Assembly: GCF_041333735.1 (NCBI RefSeq)
Contig: NZ_JBGKFB010000001.1
Location: 1,560,501-1,624,500 of the forward strand
Direction of reading: 5' to 3'
Length of the DNA: 64,000 bases
Source of the DNA: Veillonella sp.
GTDB lineage: Bacteria; Bacillota; Negativicutes; Veillonellales; Veillonellaceae
Shown here: piece by piece, positions 26,556 to 33,732 of the stretch
Numbering within the stretch: the stretch's first letter is position 1
How the letters are laid out: every line of letters begins with the position of its first letter
Notes under the pieces: model-generated
What the model saw: the letters and a program-made list of their open reading frames with translations, nothing else
Told to the model about the DNA's origin: nothing
Database searches by the model: none
Made by a program: the position numbers and the translations under genes

Positions 26556-27263
26556 ATGAACATTAAGAAACAAATTGTTTTATTTTCAATTTTAGCTATG
26601 TCTGTTATGGCAGTATCTGCTGAAGATATTAGCACTTATAATCCTCAAGTTATTGAGAAACACCAAATTACAAATGAAGATATTGCATCAGCAACATCTT
26701 ATGGACAGTCTTTAGTAGAAAAGAAAAATATCAAAATGATATCTACTGCTAAGAAAAAGTTTATTAAAAGACGTTATGGTGGAATTTTCCCAAGAAATGA
26801 ATTGCAAGGTATCGTATATGTTCAAACTCCATTCGCAATTTTTGCAAATACGGCATTGGAGGATGCTAGAGGTGTAGCAAGTACTTATTCAACAAGAAAT
26901 GCTACTAATATATTACAGGTTAGATCTTTCCTTTATATGCCGGAAAGTAAGATGTATAATGATACTAATAATGTCGTTATATCTATAGTACAAAATGGAA
27001 ATACATATTATCCAATAGAAACAGTACGTGGCGATGATCAATATGAAGGTCCTGGTATGTGGGTAACAGTAGGTTATCAATCATTATTTGAATTATCTAA
27101 GATTGATACTAATAGTCCTTTTGAAGTTCATATTAAGTCTGATGCGGTTAAGGTTGGAGAGGCAGTAATTCAGTTCCTACCATTAAATGCGTCTAATAAG
27201 TATGTTTTAGATGACTCATATTCACTTTATAGAGGTGATGCAGTTTTTATTGATAAGAAATAA
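26556..27263 (+). CDS. secreted or periplasmic protein of unknown function
   Basis: A 235-residue protein with a clear signal peptide (MNIKKQIVLFSILAMSVMA then VSA, cleavage near residue 22). The mature part is hydrophilic, beta-rich and has no cysteine or catalytic motif I recognise. ATG 26556 follows TAGGTGAG and makes the signal peptide begin properly; an earlier in-frame ATG at 26511 lacks a site and would bury the signal. It is followed by a strong terminator. An envelope role is inferred from the signal only. Confidence 0.7.
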   Translation: MNIKKQIVLFSILAMSVMAVSAEDISTYNPQVIEKHQITNEDIASATSYGQSLVEKKNIKMISTAKKKFIKRRYGGIFPRNELQGIVYVQTPFAIFANTALEDARGVASTYSTRNATNILQVRSFLYMPESKMYNDTNNVVISIVQNGNTYYPIETVRGDDQYEGPGMWVTVGYQSLFELSKIDTNSPFEVHIKSDAVKVGEAVIQFLPLNASNKYVLDDSYSLYRGDAVFIDKK

Positions 27264-27332
27264 TGTTTTATTAAGAATGTTATTTTACATTTTTATAAAT
27301 CCAAAACTTTTATGGCTTACTTCTAATATAAT

Positions 27333-27382
27333 AAAAGGGTGTAAAAGAATGCAGTAAAACCGCATTCTTTTACACCTTTTTT
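27333..27382 (+). terminator. strong terminator after the secreted-protein gene
   Basis: Arms AAAAGGGTGTAAAAGAATGC (27333-27352) and GCATTCTTTTACACCTTTT (27362-27380) pair over about 19 bp, with a 9-base loop and trailing T bases. It is the longest terminator stem in the window. Confidence 0.93.
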
Positions 27383-27650
27383 ACATTAAGACTATTTCCA
27401 AAGGTTTATTTAGTAAATAATTTTCAGAATGTCTGATTTTTTATATAATAAGGTTATAAATATTAGTACAGTATGTAATGGGGATAATTAGTTCAGAGGT
27501 AAGAAGGTAGTATATCAACAACGATTGGTTGACATCACATAGATTGGGCTATAGCATTTTACGTGTGATAAAGTAAACCGAGCGTATACTTTATAAGGGA
27601 GATTATAATGGAGTTGGTAAGTTGGTTACTTTATAAATGGAGATGATTCT
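27383..27650 (+). other. gene-poor AT-rich leader region
   Basis: About 270 bases with no supportable gene. It contains a small hairpin (TCAGAATGTCTGA then T run near 27421-27440), a sequence near 27481 that superficially recalls a tRNA D-arm, and a 12-codon ORF at 27608 with GGGAG upstream that stops just before the next gene. The function is unknown. Confidence 0.4.
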
Positions 27651-28406
27651 TTGGCTAACCATGCATATAGAGATAAAGAAAGACGAGATATAATACTAGC
27701 AAGTGAGGCTCTTGAAGAAAATAGGGATAAGTCTTTTTATTGTCCATATCCGCTATGTAATAGTAAATTATTTGTATGTGCTGGTGATGGCTCTCGGAAA
27801 GCATATTTTAGAGCAACTAAATCTGCGTATAAACATATTGCTAATTGTCCTTATGCAAATAGTTCAGTCGCTTTTGATGACAATAAATTTAATGAGTTAA
27901 ATTTTTCTTTTGAAAATGCAATGCAAAATCTTTTAGTTAAGAAGAATCCGAAAAATTCAAGTGGGAATTCTAAAAAATCTTCATATGGTGAACATTATAA
28001 TCTCACACTCAGTACAATAAAGCAGATATATTCTATATGTAAACGATTCCATCCTAATTACTCATATGGAAATGAGAAAATTGGAAGAATGATTTTAGAT
28101 GATAGAACTGCATACTGGTATCCTAAAGGTGTTTTCGGCTTTAAAATAATTGAGTCTTGTGTAAAAGGTCGCTTTTACGATAGTGATAAAAATGAGATTT
28201 ATTTAGTAGCTCCTGTAGCAAATCCTAATTATCATTTTATATTATCTATTTCTGATATAAACCTTTATAACAAGATAAGAAATATGGTATTTGAAAATAA
28301 AGATAAAATTATTATAGTTGCTGGAGACTGGAAACCTTCAAATTTAGGCTATGGTTACTTTGAAACAAAAATATATAGTGATAGACAAATATCTATTTTA
28401 AATTGA
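27651..28406 (+). CDS. unknown protein with N-terminal zinc-finger-like motif, TTG start
   Basis: A 251-residue protein. The first 70 residues hold C31-x4-C36, C43 and H62-x3-C66, a spacing reminiscent of the zinc-ribbon at the front of CoiA-like and related nuclease-associated proteins. The remainder is not recognised. The start is TTG 27651, with GGAG eight bases upstream; the nearby ATG is out of frame. Base composition is more AT-rich than in the housekeeping genes. A nucleic-acid role is only a guess from the zinc-finger-like part. Confidence 0.6.
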   Translation: MANHAYRDKERRDIILASEALEENRDKSFYCPYPLCNSKLFVCAGDGSRKAYFRATKSAYKHIANCPYANSSVAFDDNKFNELNFSFENAMQNLLVKKNPKNSSGNSKKSSYGEHYNLTLSTIKQIYSICKRFHPNYSYGNEKIGRMILDDRTAYWYPKGVFGFKIIESCVKGRFYDSDKNEIYLVAPVANPNYHFILSISDINLYNKIRNMVFENKDKIIIVAGDWKPSNLGYGYFETKIYSDRQISILN

Positions 28407-28482
28407 TATTTTATAAACTATTATGAGATTATTTTTTTGGTGGATAAATAATATAAGCCGTATCTTTTAAAGGAGTAAGACA

Positions 28483-28908
28483 ATGGAGCTTCGATCACTT
28501 GCTAGGATATCTTTACCTAAGGACGAATATGTTTACTTGTTGGGGATGGCTATTTCAGTATTTATCTCTAATAATGGTTTTATTATAGAGAACATTATTA
28601 ATACAGATAGTGATTATTCTTGGTATGACTTGATTGATAAAGAATTAGGCCAACTTAAATCGCCTATTGCTCAAACAATTACGAAAAATGCTGGTGGAGA
28701 AATAGCTGAGTTATTTTCAGATATTGTTTATAGGCGCAATCGTATCATTCATAGTTTTAGAATCACTTCATCTAAAAATGAGCAAATTTTAGCTACAAAA
28801 GATAGAATTACCAATCAACAATTTTATATAGATGAGCATTATTTGATAAATTTTATAGAGTTGAATAATAAATTATCTTACTTATTGCATGAATATCGTG
28901 AATATTAA
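28483..28908 (+). CDS. HEPN-motif protein, possible ribonuclease
   Basis: A 141-residue, mostly alpha-helical protein. YRRNRIIHSF contains R85-N86-x3-H90, matching the R-x4-6-H active-site motif of HEPN domains, in which R-N-x3-H is the common form. HEPN proteins are often RNases in toxin-antitoxin, abortive infection and CRISPR systems; the motif is seen, the activity is inferred. AAAGGAG lies about seven bases before the ATG. A repeat-borne terminator follows, so it is a single-gene unit. No nucleotidyltransferase partner (MNT) is adjacent. Confidence 0.65.
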   Translation: MELRSLARISLPKDEYVYLLGMAISVFISNNGFIIENIINTDSDYSWYDLIDKELGQLKSPIAQTITKNAGGEIAELFSDIVYRRNRIIHSFRITSSKNEQILATKDRITNQQFYIDEHYLINFIELNNKLSYLLHEYREY

Positions 28909-28941
28909 AATAATCAATAATGATATTTTGTTGTCTAGACT

Positions 28942-29015
28942 AAAAGCCCTTCGCTTATGCAAAGGGCTTTTACTGTACACTCATACTTATAAATGTAATA
29001 TAATTAAAATAAATA
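28942..29015 (+). repeat. dispersed repeat copy A with terminator hairpin
   Basis: AAAAGCCCTT and AAGGGCTTTT arms around a CGCTTATGCA loop form an intrinsic terminator (28942-28971). It is followed by about 40 AT-rich bases (TACTGTACACTCATACTTAT and TAATATAATTAAA) nearly identical to those after copy B at 30338. It ends the HEPN gene transcript and precedes the nuclease-like gene. Confidence 0.85.
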
Positions 29016-29044
29016 TATGTATTGTATTCGATGAGGTATTTGTT

Positions 29045-29485
29045 ATGGGATTAATTTTAGATATTTATGAGGTAATGCACCAATTGAGTATTTGGCGACC
29101 AATATTTCATTCGGAAGCAGATTTTCAGTTTAGCTTAGCCTGGATGATTAAAGAACAATATCCAAATTGTGATATTAGATTAGAGTTTGTACCTGAATTT
29201 AATCCTAATTTACATCTTGATATTCTTGTTATATTAGATGGTAAATGGATTCCTATTGAGCTTAAATATACGACAAAAAAATGTATTAAAACTATAAATG
29301 ATGAAGTGTATGTGTTGAAGGAGCAAGGTGCTAAGGATCAAGGTTGTTATAACTACTTAAAAGATATAATGCGTATAGAGGAATTTAGGGATAAGAGTAA
29401 TAAGTTTATTGAAGGTTATACAATTAAGATAACTAGTGAAATATCTTATCTAAAGCCTCCGACAAAAGTAAATAGGCAATTTTAA
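29045..29485 (+). CDS. PD-(D/E)XK nuclease-like protein
   Basis: A 146-residue protein with the pattern of the PD-(D/E)XK nuclease fold: E24 in an N-terminal helix (SEADFQF), D59 in a strand (HLDILV), then E72-x-K74 in the next strand (IPIELKY). The order and spacing fit the family; a nuclease role is inferred. GAGG at 29033-29036 favours ATG 29045, and an ORF extension to 28889 would run through the upstream terminator, so it is not real. A LexA-box promoter for the next unit begins about 30 bases downstream. It could be a solitary restriction-type enzyme or a toxin. Confidence 0.6.
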   Translation: MGLILDIYEVMHQLSIWRPIFHSEADFQFSLAWMIKEQYPNCDIRLEFVPEFNPNLHLDILVILDGKWIPIELKYTTKKCIKTINDEVYVLKEQGAKDQGCYNYLKDIMRIEEFRDKSNKFIEGYTIKITSEISYLKPPTKVNRQF

Positions 29486-29515
29486 AAGTTTTTGCAAACA
29501 TTTGTTCTAAAACAC

Positions 29516-29545
29516 TTGACCGAACATTCGTTCGTGTGCTAATAT
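29516..29545 (+). promoter_or_regulatory. promoter overlapped by a LexA (SOS) box
   Basis: TTGACC at 29516-29521, an 18-base spacer and TAATAT at 29540-29545 form a good promoter. The spacer contains CGAACATTCGTTCG (29521-29534), the perfect palindrome GAAC-N4-GTTC with flanking C and G. This matches the Gram-positive LexA/DinR operator. LexA bound here would block RNA polymerase, so the downstream unit should be DNA-damage inducible. No other GAAC-N4-GTTC was noticed in the window, including upstream of uvrB and uvrA. Confidence 0.75.
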
Positions 29546-29605
29546 AAGCATGTAAACAAACAAATGTTATCAGATATTATGTTCGATGTAAATGTGAGGT
29601 ATGAG

Positions 29606-29835
29606 ATGAAAAATATATTAATGATTGTACATACGCCGAATTTTCTATTGAGGATGGTTCTATAAAAACTGGGTGTATGAGTTGGGCCGCTAATACAGGA
29701 AAAGGAACAATGCGTGGAATGGAAGCACCTATAGAATTAACTGGGATATATCCTATAAATTGGAAAGAATATTCTAAAGTTGATGATACTAATAGCGGTA
29801 CTTTTATGTATTTTGTAAATAGGATAAGTAAATAA
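29606..29835 (+). pseudogene. frameshifted small gene behind the SOS promoter
   Basis: ATG 29606 (GAGG upstream) opens a frame that ends after 19 codons. The next frame is open from 29614 to a stop at 29835, encoding 73 residues (YINDCTYAEFSIEDGSIKTG onward to FVNRISK). Adding one A to the run ATGAAAAA joins the start codon to that frame and would give about 76 residues. So it is either a frameshift mutant, or a gene switched by slippage in the A run. A remnant of the same C-terminus lies at 30409-30462. A weaker alternative is an internal ATG at 29677. Confidence 0.55.
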
Positions 29836-29851
29836 AATTAGGAGATATATT

Positions 29852-30331
29852 ATGTTTAAACCTATTCGTATAAAGATAAATGAAATAGATCGTGCTGCTA
29901 CAGAAGCTTTATTACAATCTAATCGTCGTGGAATTATTGCCATGAATGGTGTTGAGGGTTATCCTTATGCTATTCCTATTAATTATTTTTATGATTGTGA
30001 TAATAAAAAGATTTATTTTCATGGAGCTAAAGCTGGTCATAAAGTAGAGTCATTGAAAACTTCAGATAAGGTATGTTTTACCGTATATGGTAATGAGAGA
30101 ATTGATGAATCTGAATCCTGGGCGCCGTATGTACAAAGTGTAGTCGTATTTGGAAGATGTCGTTTGCTAGAGGCAGGTTCAGAATCTATAGATCGATTAA
30201 AAGAATTTGCTATGAAATATTATCCTAGTGAGCAGCTTGTAGACAAAAATATTGCTCATGCTGGTAGAGCAGTTCAAATGTTTGAAATCACCATTGAACA
30301 TATGAGTGGTAAACAAGTACAAGAGAAATAA
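29852..30331 (+). CDS. pyridoxamine-5'-phosphate-oxidase-like flavoprotein, NimA type
   Basis: A 159-residue split-barrel FMN-binding protein of the group that contains NimA, an enzyme associated with nitroimidazole resistance. Family features include the short N-terminal helix, ALLQSNRRGIIAMNG, GYPYAIPINYFYD, the strand KIYFHGAKAGHK and FGRCRLLEAG. TTAGGAGA precedes the ATG. Its stop lies inside the left edge of dispersed repeat copy B. General detoxification or an unknown flavin reaction is equally possible. Confidence 0.8.
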   Translation: MFKPIRIKINEIDRAATEALLQSNRRGIIAMNGVEGYPYAIPINYFYDCDNKKIYFHGAKAGHKVESLKTSDKVCFTVYGNERIDESESWAPYVQSVVVFGRCRLLEAGSESIDRLKEFAMKYYPSEQLVDKNIAHAGRAVQMFEITIEHMSGKQVQEK

Positions 30332-30337
30332 TAGATT

Positions 30338-30405
30338 AGCCCTTCGTTTATACGAAGGGCTTTTACTATACACTCATACTTATAAATGTAATATAATTAA
30401 ACTAA
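30338..30405 (+). repeat. dispersed repeat copy B with terminator hairpin
   Basis: AGCCCTTCGT, loop TTAT, ACGAAGGGCT plus T run (30338-30364) forms a perfect 10-bp terminator. About 40 following bases match copy A almost exactly. The AGAGAAATAATA just before the stem is also shared with copy C. Confidence 0.85.
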
Positions 30406-30408
30406 ATG

Positions 30409-30462
30409 GATAGTATTGGTGGAACATTTATGTATATAGTTAATACGATAAAAATTAGCTAA
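30409..30462 (+). pseudogene. C-terminal remnant of the 29614-29835 small gene
   Basis: Read in frame, this stretch gives DSIGGTFMYIVNTIKIS and a stop, which aligns with DTNSGTFMYFVNRISK at the end of the frameshifted gene upstream. There is no start codon or gene body. It appears to be the scar of a deleted second copy, lying directly after repeat copy B. Confidence 0.55.
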
Positions 30463-30497
30463 ATAATTAAATTCAAGAAATTCAGGGAGGGATTAAC

Positions 30498-31295
30498 ATG
30501 TTAGGAGCAATCATTGGTGATATAGTTGGTTCACGATTCGAATTTAATAATATTAGACGGAAGGACTTTGATTTCTTTACAGATCAATGTGTGTTAACTG
30601 ATGATAGTATCATGACACTTGCTGTAGCAAAGGCCATTCTTATGAGCCAACCAAATTACAGAAATCTTTCAAAAAATGCAGTGGAATGTATGCAGACGAT
30701 TGGGAGATGCTATCCAGGTTATGGTTATGGTGATCGGTTCTATAGATGGATTTTTTCAGAGAATCCAAAGCCATATAATAGTTATGGTAATGGCTCAGCT
30801 ATGAGAGTTAGTGCTGCTGGGTTGGCAGCACATAGTTTGGACGAAGCAAAGCTTCTTTCTAAATTAGTTACTGAGGTTACTCATAATCATCCAGAAGGCA
30901 TGAAAGGTGCAGAGGCGACAGCAGTTGCCGTATACTTAGCTAAAATTGGTAAAGATATACAAGAAATCAGAGATTATATTAATCAGCATTATTACACTAT
31001 GGATTTCACATTGGATGAAATCAGAGATACCTATAGGTTTAATGAAAGTTGTCAAGGAACCGTGCCACAAGCATTGCAAGCTTTTTTTGAATCTACTGAT
31101 TTTGGAGATGCCATTCGCAATGCCATCTCAATAGGTGGTGACAGTGATACTGTTGCTGCTATTTGTGGCGGTGTAGCACAGGCATATTATGGTATTCCAA
31201 CGGATATTAGAAAACAGGCTCTATCGTTTTTAGATACTAAACTGCTAGGTATATTAACTGCCTTTGAAGAGAAGTTTATACCAGTTGTTGTATAA
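30498..31295 (+). CDS. ADP-ribosylglycohydrolase family protein
   Basis: A 265-residue all-helical ADP-ribosylhydrolase of the DraG/ARH type. It carries the N-terminal GAIIGDIVGSRFEF, the metal-ligand TDDS at 34-37 and the C-terminal GGDSDT at 213-218, which together bind two magnesium ions. Members remove ADP-ribose from arginine or other groups, or cleave related ADP-ribose compounds. AGGGAGGG precedes the ATG. It heads a run of closely spaced plus-strand genes (ankyrin, two small acidic proteins, membrane protein, SUKH). The real substrate is unknown. Confidence 0.9.
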   Translation: MLGAIIGDIVGSRFEFNNIRRKDFDFFTDQCVLTDDSIMTLAVAKAILMSQPNYRNLSKNAVECMQTIGRCYPGYGYGDRFYRWIFSENPKPYNSYGNGSAMRVSAAGLAAHSLDEAKLLSKLVTEVTHNHPEGMKGAEATAVAVYLAKIGKDIQEIRDYINQHYYTMDFTLDEIRDTYRFNESCQGTVPQALQAFFESTDFGDAIRNAISIGGDSDTVAAICGGVAQAYYGIPTDIRKQALSFLDTKLLGILTAFEEKFIPVVV

Positions 31296-31321
31296 GTAAA
31301 TATTATATAGGAGAGAGGGAT

Positions 31322-32383
31322 ATGATACATCTTAAGGACTTAGGCAGTTTTGAATCTGTACCGAAGTTAGTGACAGATATTATAAATGGAAATATAACAG
31401 CACTTGAAAGCGCATTAAATAGTGGTTGGGATATAGATGAACCTGTACAAATTGGTAAATATAGTGAGTATTCACCTCTACAATTAGCGTTAGTAATGGA
31501 CTGTTTGCCAAGTGTAAAATGGTTGGTCGAACATGGCGTAGATTTAAATGATAAAGAAAATCCAAGTTTCTTGTTAGCTGTTCGGTATGCTGACCAAAAG
31601 GTAATAGATTATGTTGTGGAGCATGGTGCTAATATTCATGCTTTGAACTCTGTGGATGTAGATGCTTTTCAAGCTGCCTTATATGGCAAGAAATATGAGA
31701 ACTTACAACTGATTCATGACTTAGGCCATACAGTACAGAAATATGGCGGTAAAGCTTTCAGAAATGCCATTACAGATGAAAATTATGAGGTCTTAGATTT
31801 CTTTATTAATAATGGTGTGGATATTAATTACAACAAGCCTGATTCTGTATATCCTTTTAAGCCAACCCCACTATGTGTAGCTGCTCGGTACGTAGATTTA
31901 CAGATGTGTAAATACTTGGTAGAACATGGTGCGGATGTGACTATCACCGAAAAGGATGGTATGCGTCCTTATAGTATTGCTATTGAACGTGGCGATATGG
32001 AAATGGCTGAGTATTTTAAAAATCTAGAACCAGCTGAGTATCATGATTTACAGAATAAAATGGATCAATTGAAACCTTTTAAACTACCAAAAGCATTAGT
32101 TGCATTTTTAGAGTCGGATAATCTTTATTTTGAATTGCCAGAGTCTGATTTTATATCCATAGAATTTTTCCCTCTAATTGATACAATTCCATTTAAAGTA
32201 GGCCGTCGTAACCTATTGCGTTTATCTAAAGAGCTAGGTGAATATGATCATTGGCAAGTTGTGTGGGATCCTAAATCTAAAAAGATTGGTTGTTATGATA
32301 CAGAACATCAAGAGTTACAAGAGCTTTGTAAATTTGATGAGTTTATAGCAGATATGGCAGGTCAATTAGAAACCTTATTCTAA
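31322..32383 (+). CDS. ankyrin repeat protein with unassigned C-terminal domain
   Basis: A 353-residue cytoplasmic protein. About residues 40-235 hold ankyrin-type repeats, seen as repeated LVEHGVDLN, VVEHGANIH, INNGVDIN and LVEHGADVT turns. The last 110 residues (from FKLPKALVAFLESDNLYFEL) are a separate domain that faintly resembles SUKH-type immunity folds; this is inference. AGGAGAG precedes the ATG. It is 26 bases downstream of the ADP-ribosylglycohydrolase. Ankyrin proteins are common in polymorphic-toxin immunity loci. Confidence 0.75.
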   Translation: MIHLKDLGSFESVPKLVTDIINGNITALESALNSGWDIDEPVQIGKYSEYSPLQLALVMDCLPSVKWLVEHGVDLNDKENPSFLLAVRYADQKVIDYVVEHGANIHALNSVDVDAFQAALYGKKYENLQLIHDLGHTVQKYGGKAFRNAITDENYEVLDFFINNGVDINYNKPDSVYPFKPTPLCVAARYVDLQMCKYLVEHGADVTITEKDGMRPYSIAIERGDMEMAEYFKNLEPAEYHDLQNKMDQLKPFKLPKALVAFLESDNLYFELPESDFISIEFFPLIDTIPFKVGRRNLLRLSKELGEYDHWQVVWDPKSKKIGCYDTEHQELQELCKFDEFIADMAGQLETLF

Positions 32384-32411
32384 TGTATATTGTAAAGTTG
32401 AGGAGATACAT

Positions 32412-32831
32412 ATGGCAGATGCAGTTGAGAAAACTTATACAGATTGGTCAATTGATGTAGGTGACTATAAGTATGAAGGAATTACCTTGAATGAGGTTGA
32501 GCAAAATCTCTATGCTATTGAGGATCAAGAGCAAAATTTTGTAGTTATATCACCATCAAAGGCAATCCTAATAGATAATAAAATGTATAACTTTGTACAG
32601 GTCTGTAATGATGAAGATACCGATTTATTGCATATAGAGCTTAGTGTAACTAATGATGGTGAGCAGGGTGCCATTATATACGGTAAAAATGAGCTAGGCC
32701 CTCAAGAGACATTCCATATCATAGAAGAATTTATTGCACATCATAAGGTACCGTCATTAGATGATTGGGAAATCGTGTTAGATTTAAGACCGAAGATGGA
32801 AAGCTATTTAAAGGGTACAAACGATGACTAA
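32412..32831 (+). CDS. small acidic protein of unknown function, immunity-like context
   Basis: A 139-residue acidic soluble protein without signal peptide or recognised motif (ends WEIVLDLRPKMESYLKG). GAGGAGA precedes the ATG. Its last 8 bases overlap the next gene, so the pair is coupled. Size, acidity and neighbours (ankyrin, SUKH, DUF4375) suggest an immunity protein, but nothing in its own sequence shows that. Confidence 0.6.
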   Translation: MADAVEKTYTDWSIDVGDYKYEGITLNEVEQNLYAIEDQEQNFVVISPSKAILIDNKMYNFVQVCNDEDTDLLHIELSVTNDGEQGAIIYGKNELGPQETFHIIEEFIAHHKVPSLDDWEIVLDLRPKMESYLKGTNDD

Positions 32832-33183
32832 TCCTGTAATATATGATGAACAGTTAAGGCAATATACCATATCCTACGAAGGAATACAGTTTTGCTGGGA
32901 TGAGAAACCAACAGATATTAATTTAGATACGGCAAAGTTATTGGCTGTTAATTACCATAAAAATATAGATACAATTGTAACTTTCATTTATAACGAAATA
33001 CGAGATTGGTATGGTGATGTAACTATTGATGACGTGAAATCATACATTGGTACGCCTATTATTGAACCAGAACGTGATGTTGTAACCTATTGCGAGCAAA
33101 CCTTTGATGATACCCATATCTTTTCTTTTACATTTTGGGATGATGAATTCAAAGATTTACATTATTTTGCCATAGATGGATGA
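32824..33183 (+). CDS. small acidic protein of unknown function (DUF2262-like layout)
   Basis: A 119-residue soluble acidic protein. Its plan (YDEQLRQYTISYEG at the start, a central helix ending EIRDWYGDVTIDDVKS, a C-terminal strand FTFWDDEFKDLHYFAI) recalls the DUF2262/DUF6985 group of putative immunity proteins. I could not verify this by search. Its ATG lies inside the end of the previous gene, showing translational coupling. Confidence 0.55.
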   Translation: MTNPVIYDEQLRQYTISYEGIQFCWDEKPTDINLDTAKLLAVNYHKNIDTIVTFIYNEIRDWYGDVTIDDVKSYIGTPIIEPERDVVTYCEQTFDDTHIFSFTFWDDEFKDLHYFAIDG

Positions 33184-33230
33184 TATATTTTCCATGATTT
33201 TGCTAGTATGACTTATATGTGGAGTCTATT

Positions 33231-33689
33231 ATGTTATATACACCTAATAACATTTTGTATAAGTATATTCGCTATCGATTTAGACGGATTCAGATTCAGT
33301 GCAATATGTTATATGATATAGCACCAGAGGAAGAAGATGAGATTTGTCGTAATCTATTAAAAAAGAGAGCGAAGATATTAATTCCCGTTGGCATATTATA
33401 TTTTTTGCTTTTTGGGATTATCTTTGCTTGGCTAGTAGGAACAAGTGAGGAATTGAATCCATTAATGCAATGGGAATTAAGAGTTATAGATTATGTTATA
33501 CCCATTTTAAATACCATAGATATTAAGTGGTATGCATATTCCCTAGACTTATTGCGAGTAGCAGTTATTTTAGCCCCTATAGCGATTATAAATGCATCTC
33601 CTTATATTATTATTTCCTATATGGTAGATACTATTTTGATACGACGTGAGGTAAAAGCTTTAATCAAAACTTATTCTATGAATGAGTAA
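33231..33689 (+). CDS. membrane protein of unknown function
   Basis: A 152-residue protein with a basic N-terminal part, a hydrophobic segment at about 56-77 (ILIPVGILYFLLFGIIFAW), and one or two more at about 110-140 (LLRVAVILAPIAIINA, PYIIISYMV). TGGAG at 33220-33224 favours ATG 33231 over the in-frame GTG at 33219. It sits between the small acidic genes and the SUKH gene. No family recognised. Confidence 0.6.
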   Translation: MLYTPNNILYKYIRYRFRRIQIQCNMLYDIAPEEEDEICRNLLKKRAKILIPVGILYFLLFGIIFAWLVGTSEELNPLMQWELRVIDYVIPILNTIDIKWYAYSLDLLRVAVILAPIAIINASPYIIISYMVDTILIRREVKALIKTYSMNE

Positions 33690-33732
33690 TTAAAAATTTA
33701 GATTATATTGGTTTAAACTAGGAGAGAGTATT

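Noticed and set aside
27481..27560. tRNA-like stretch (GGGATAATTAGTTCAGAGGT)
   Set aside because: Only the D-loop resembles a tRNA. No pairing acceptor stem, no T-loop GGTTCGAATCC-like element and no consistent anticodon stem could be drawn.
28889..29044. N-terminal extension of the nuclease-like gene
   Set aside because: The extra 52 codons run through the intrinsic terminator of repeat copy A, while a proper ribosome site precedes ATG 29045.
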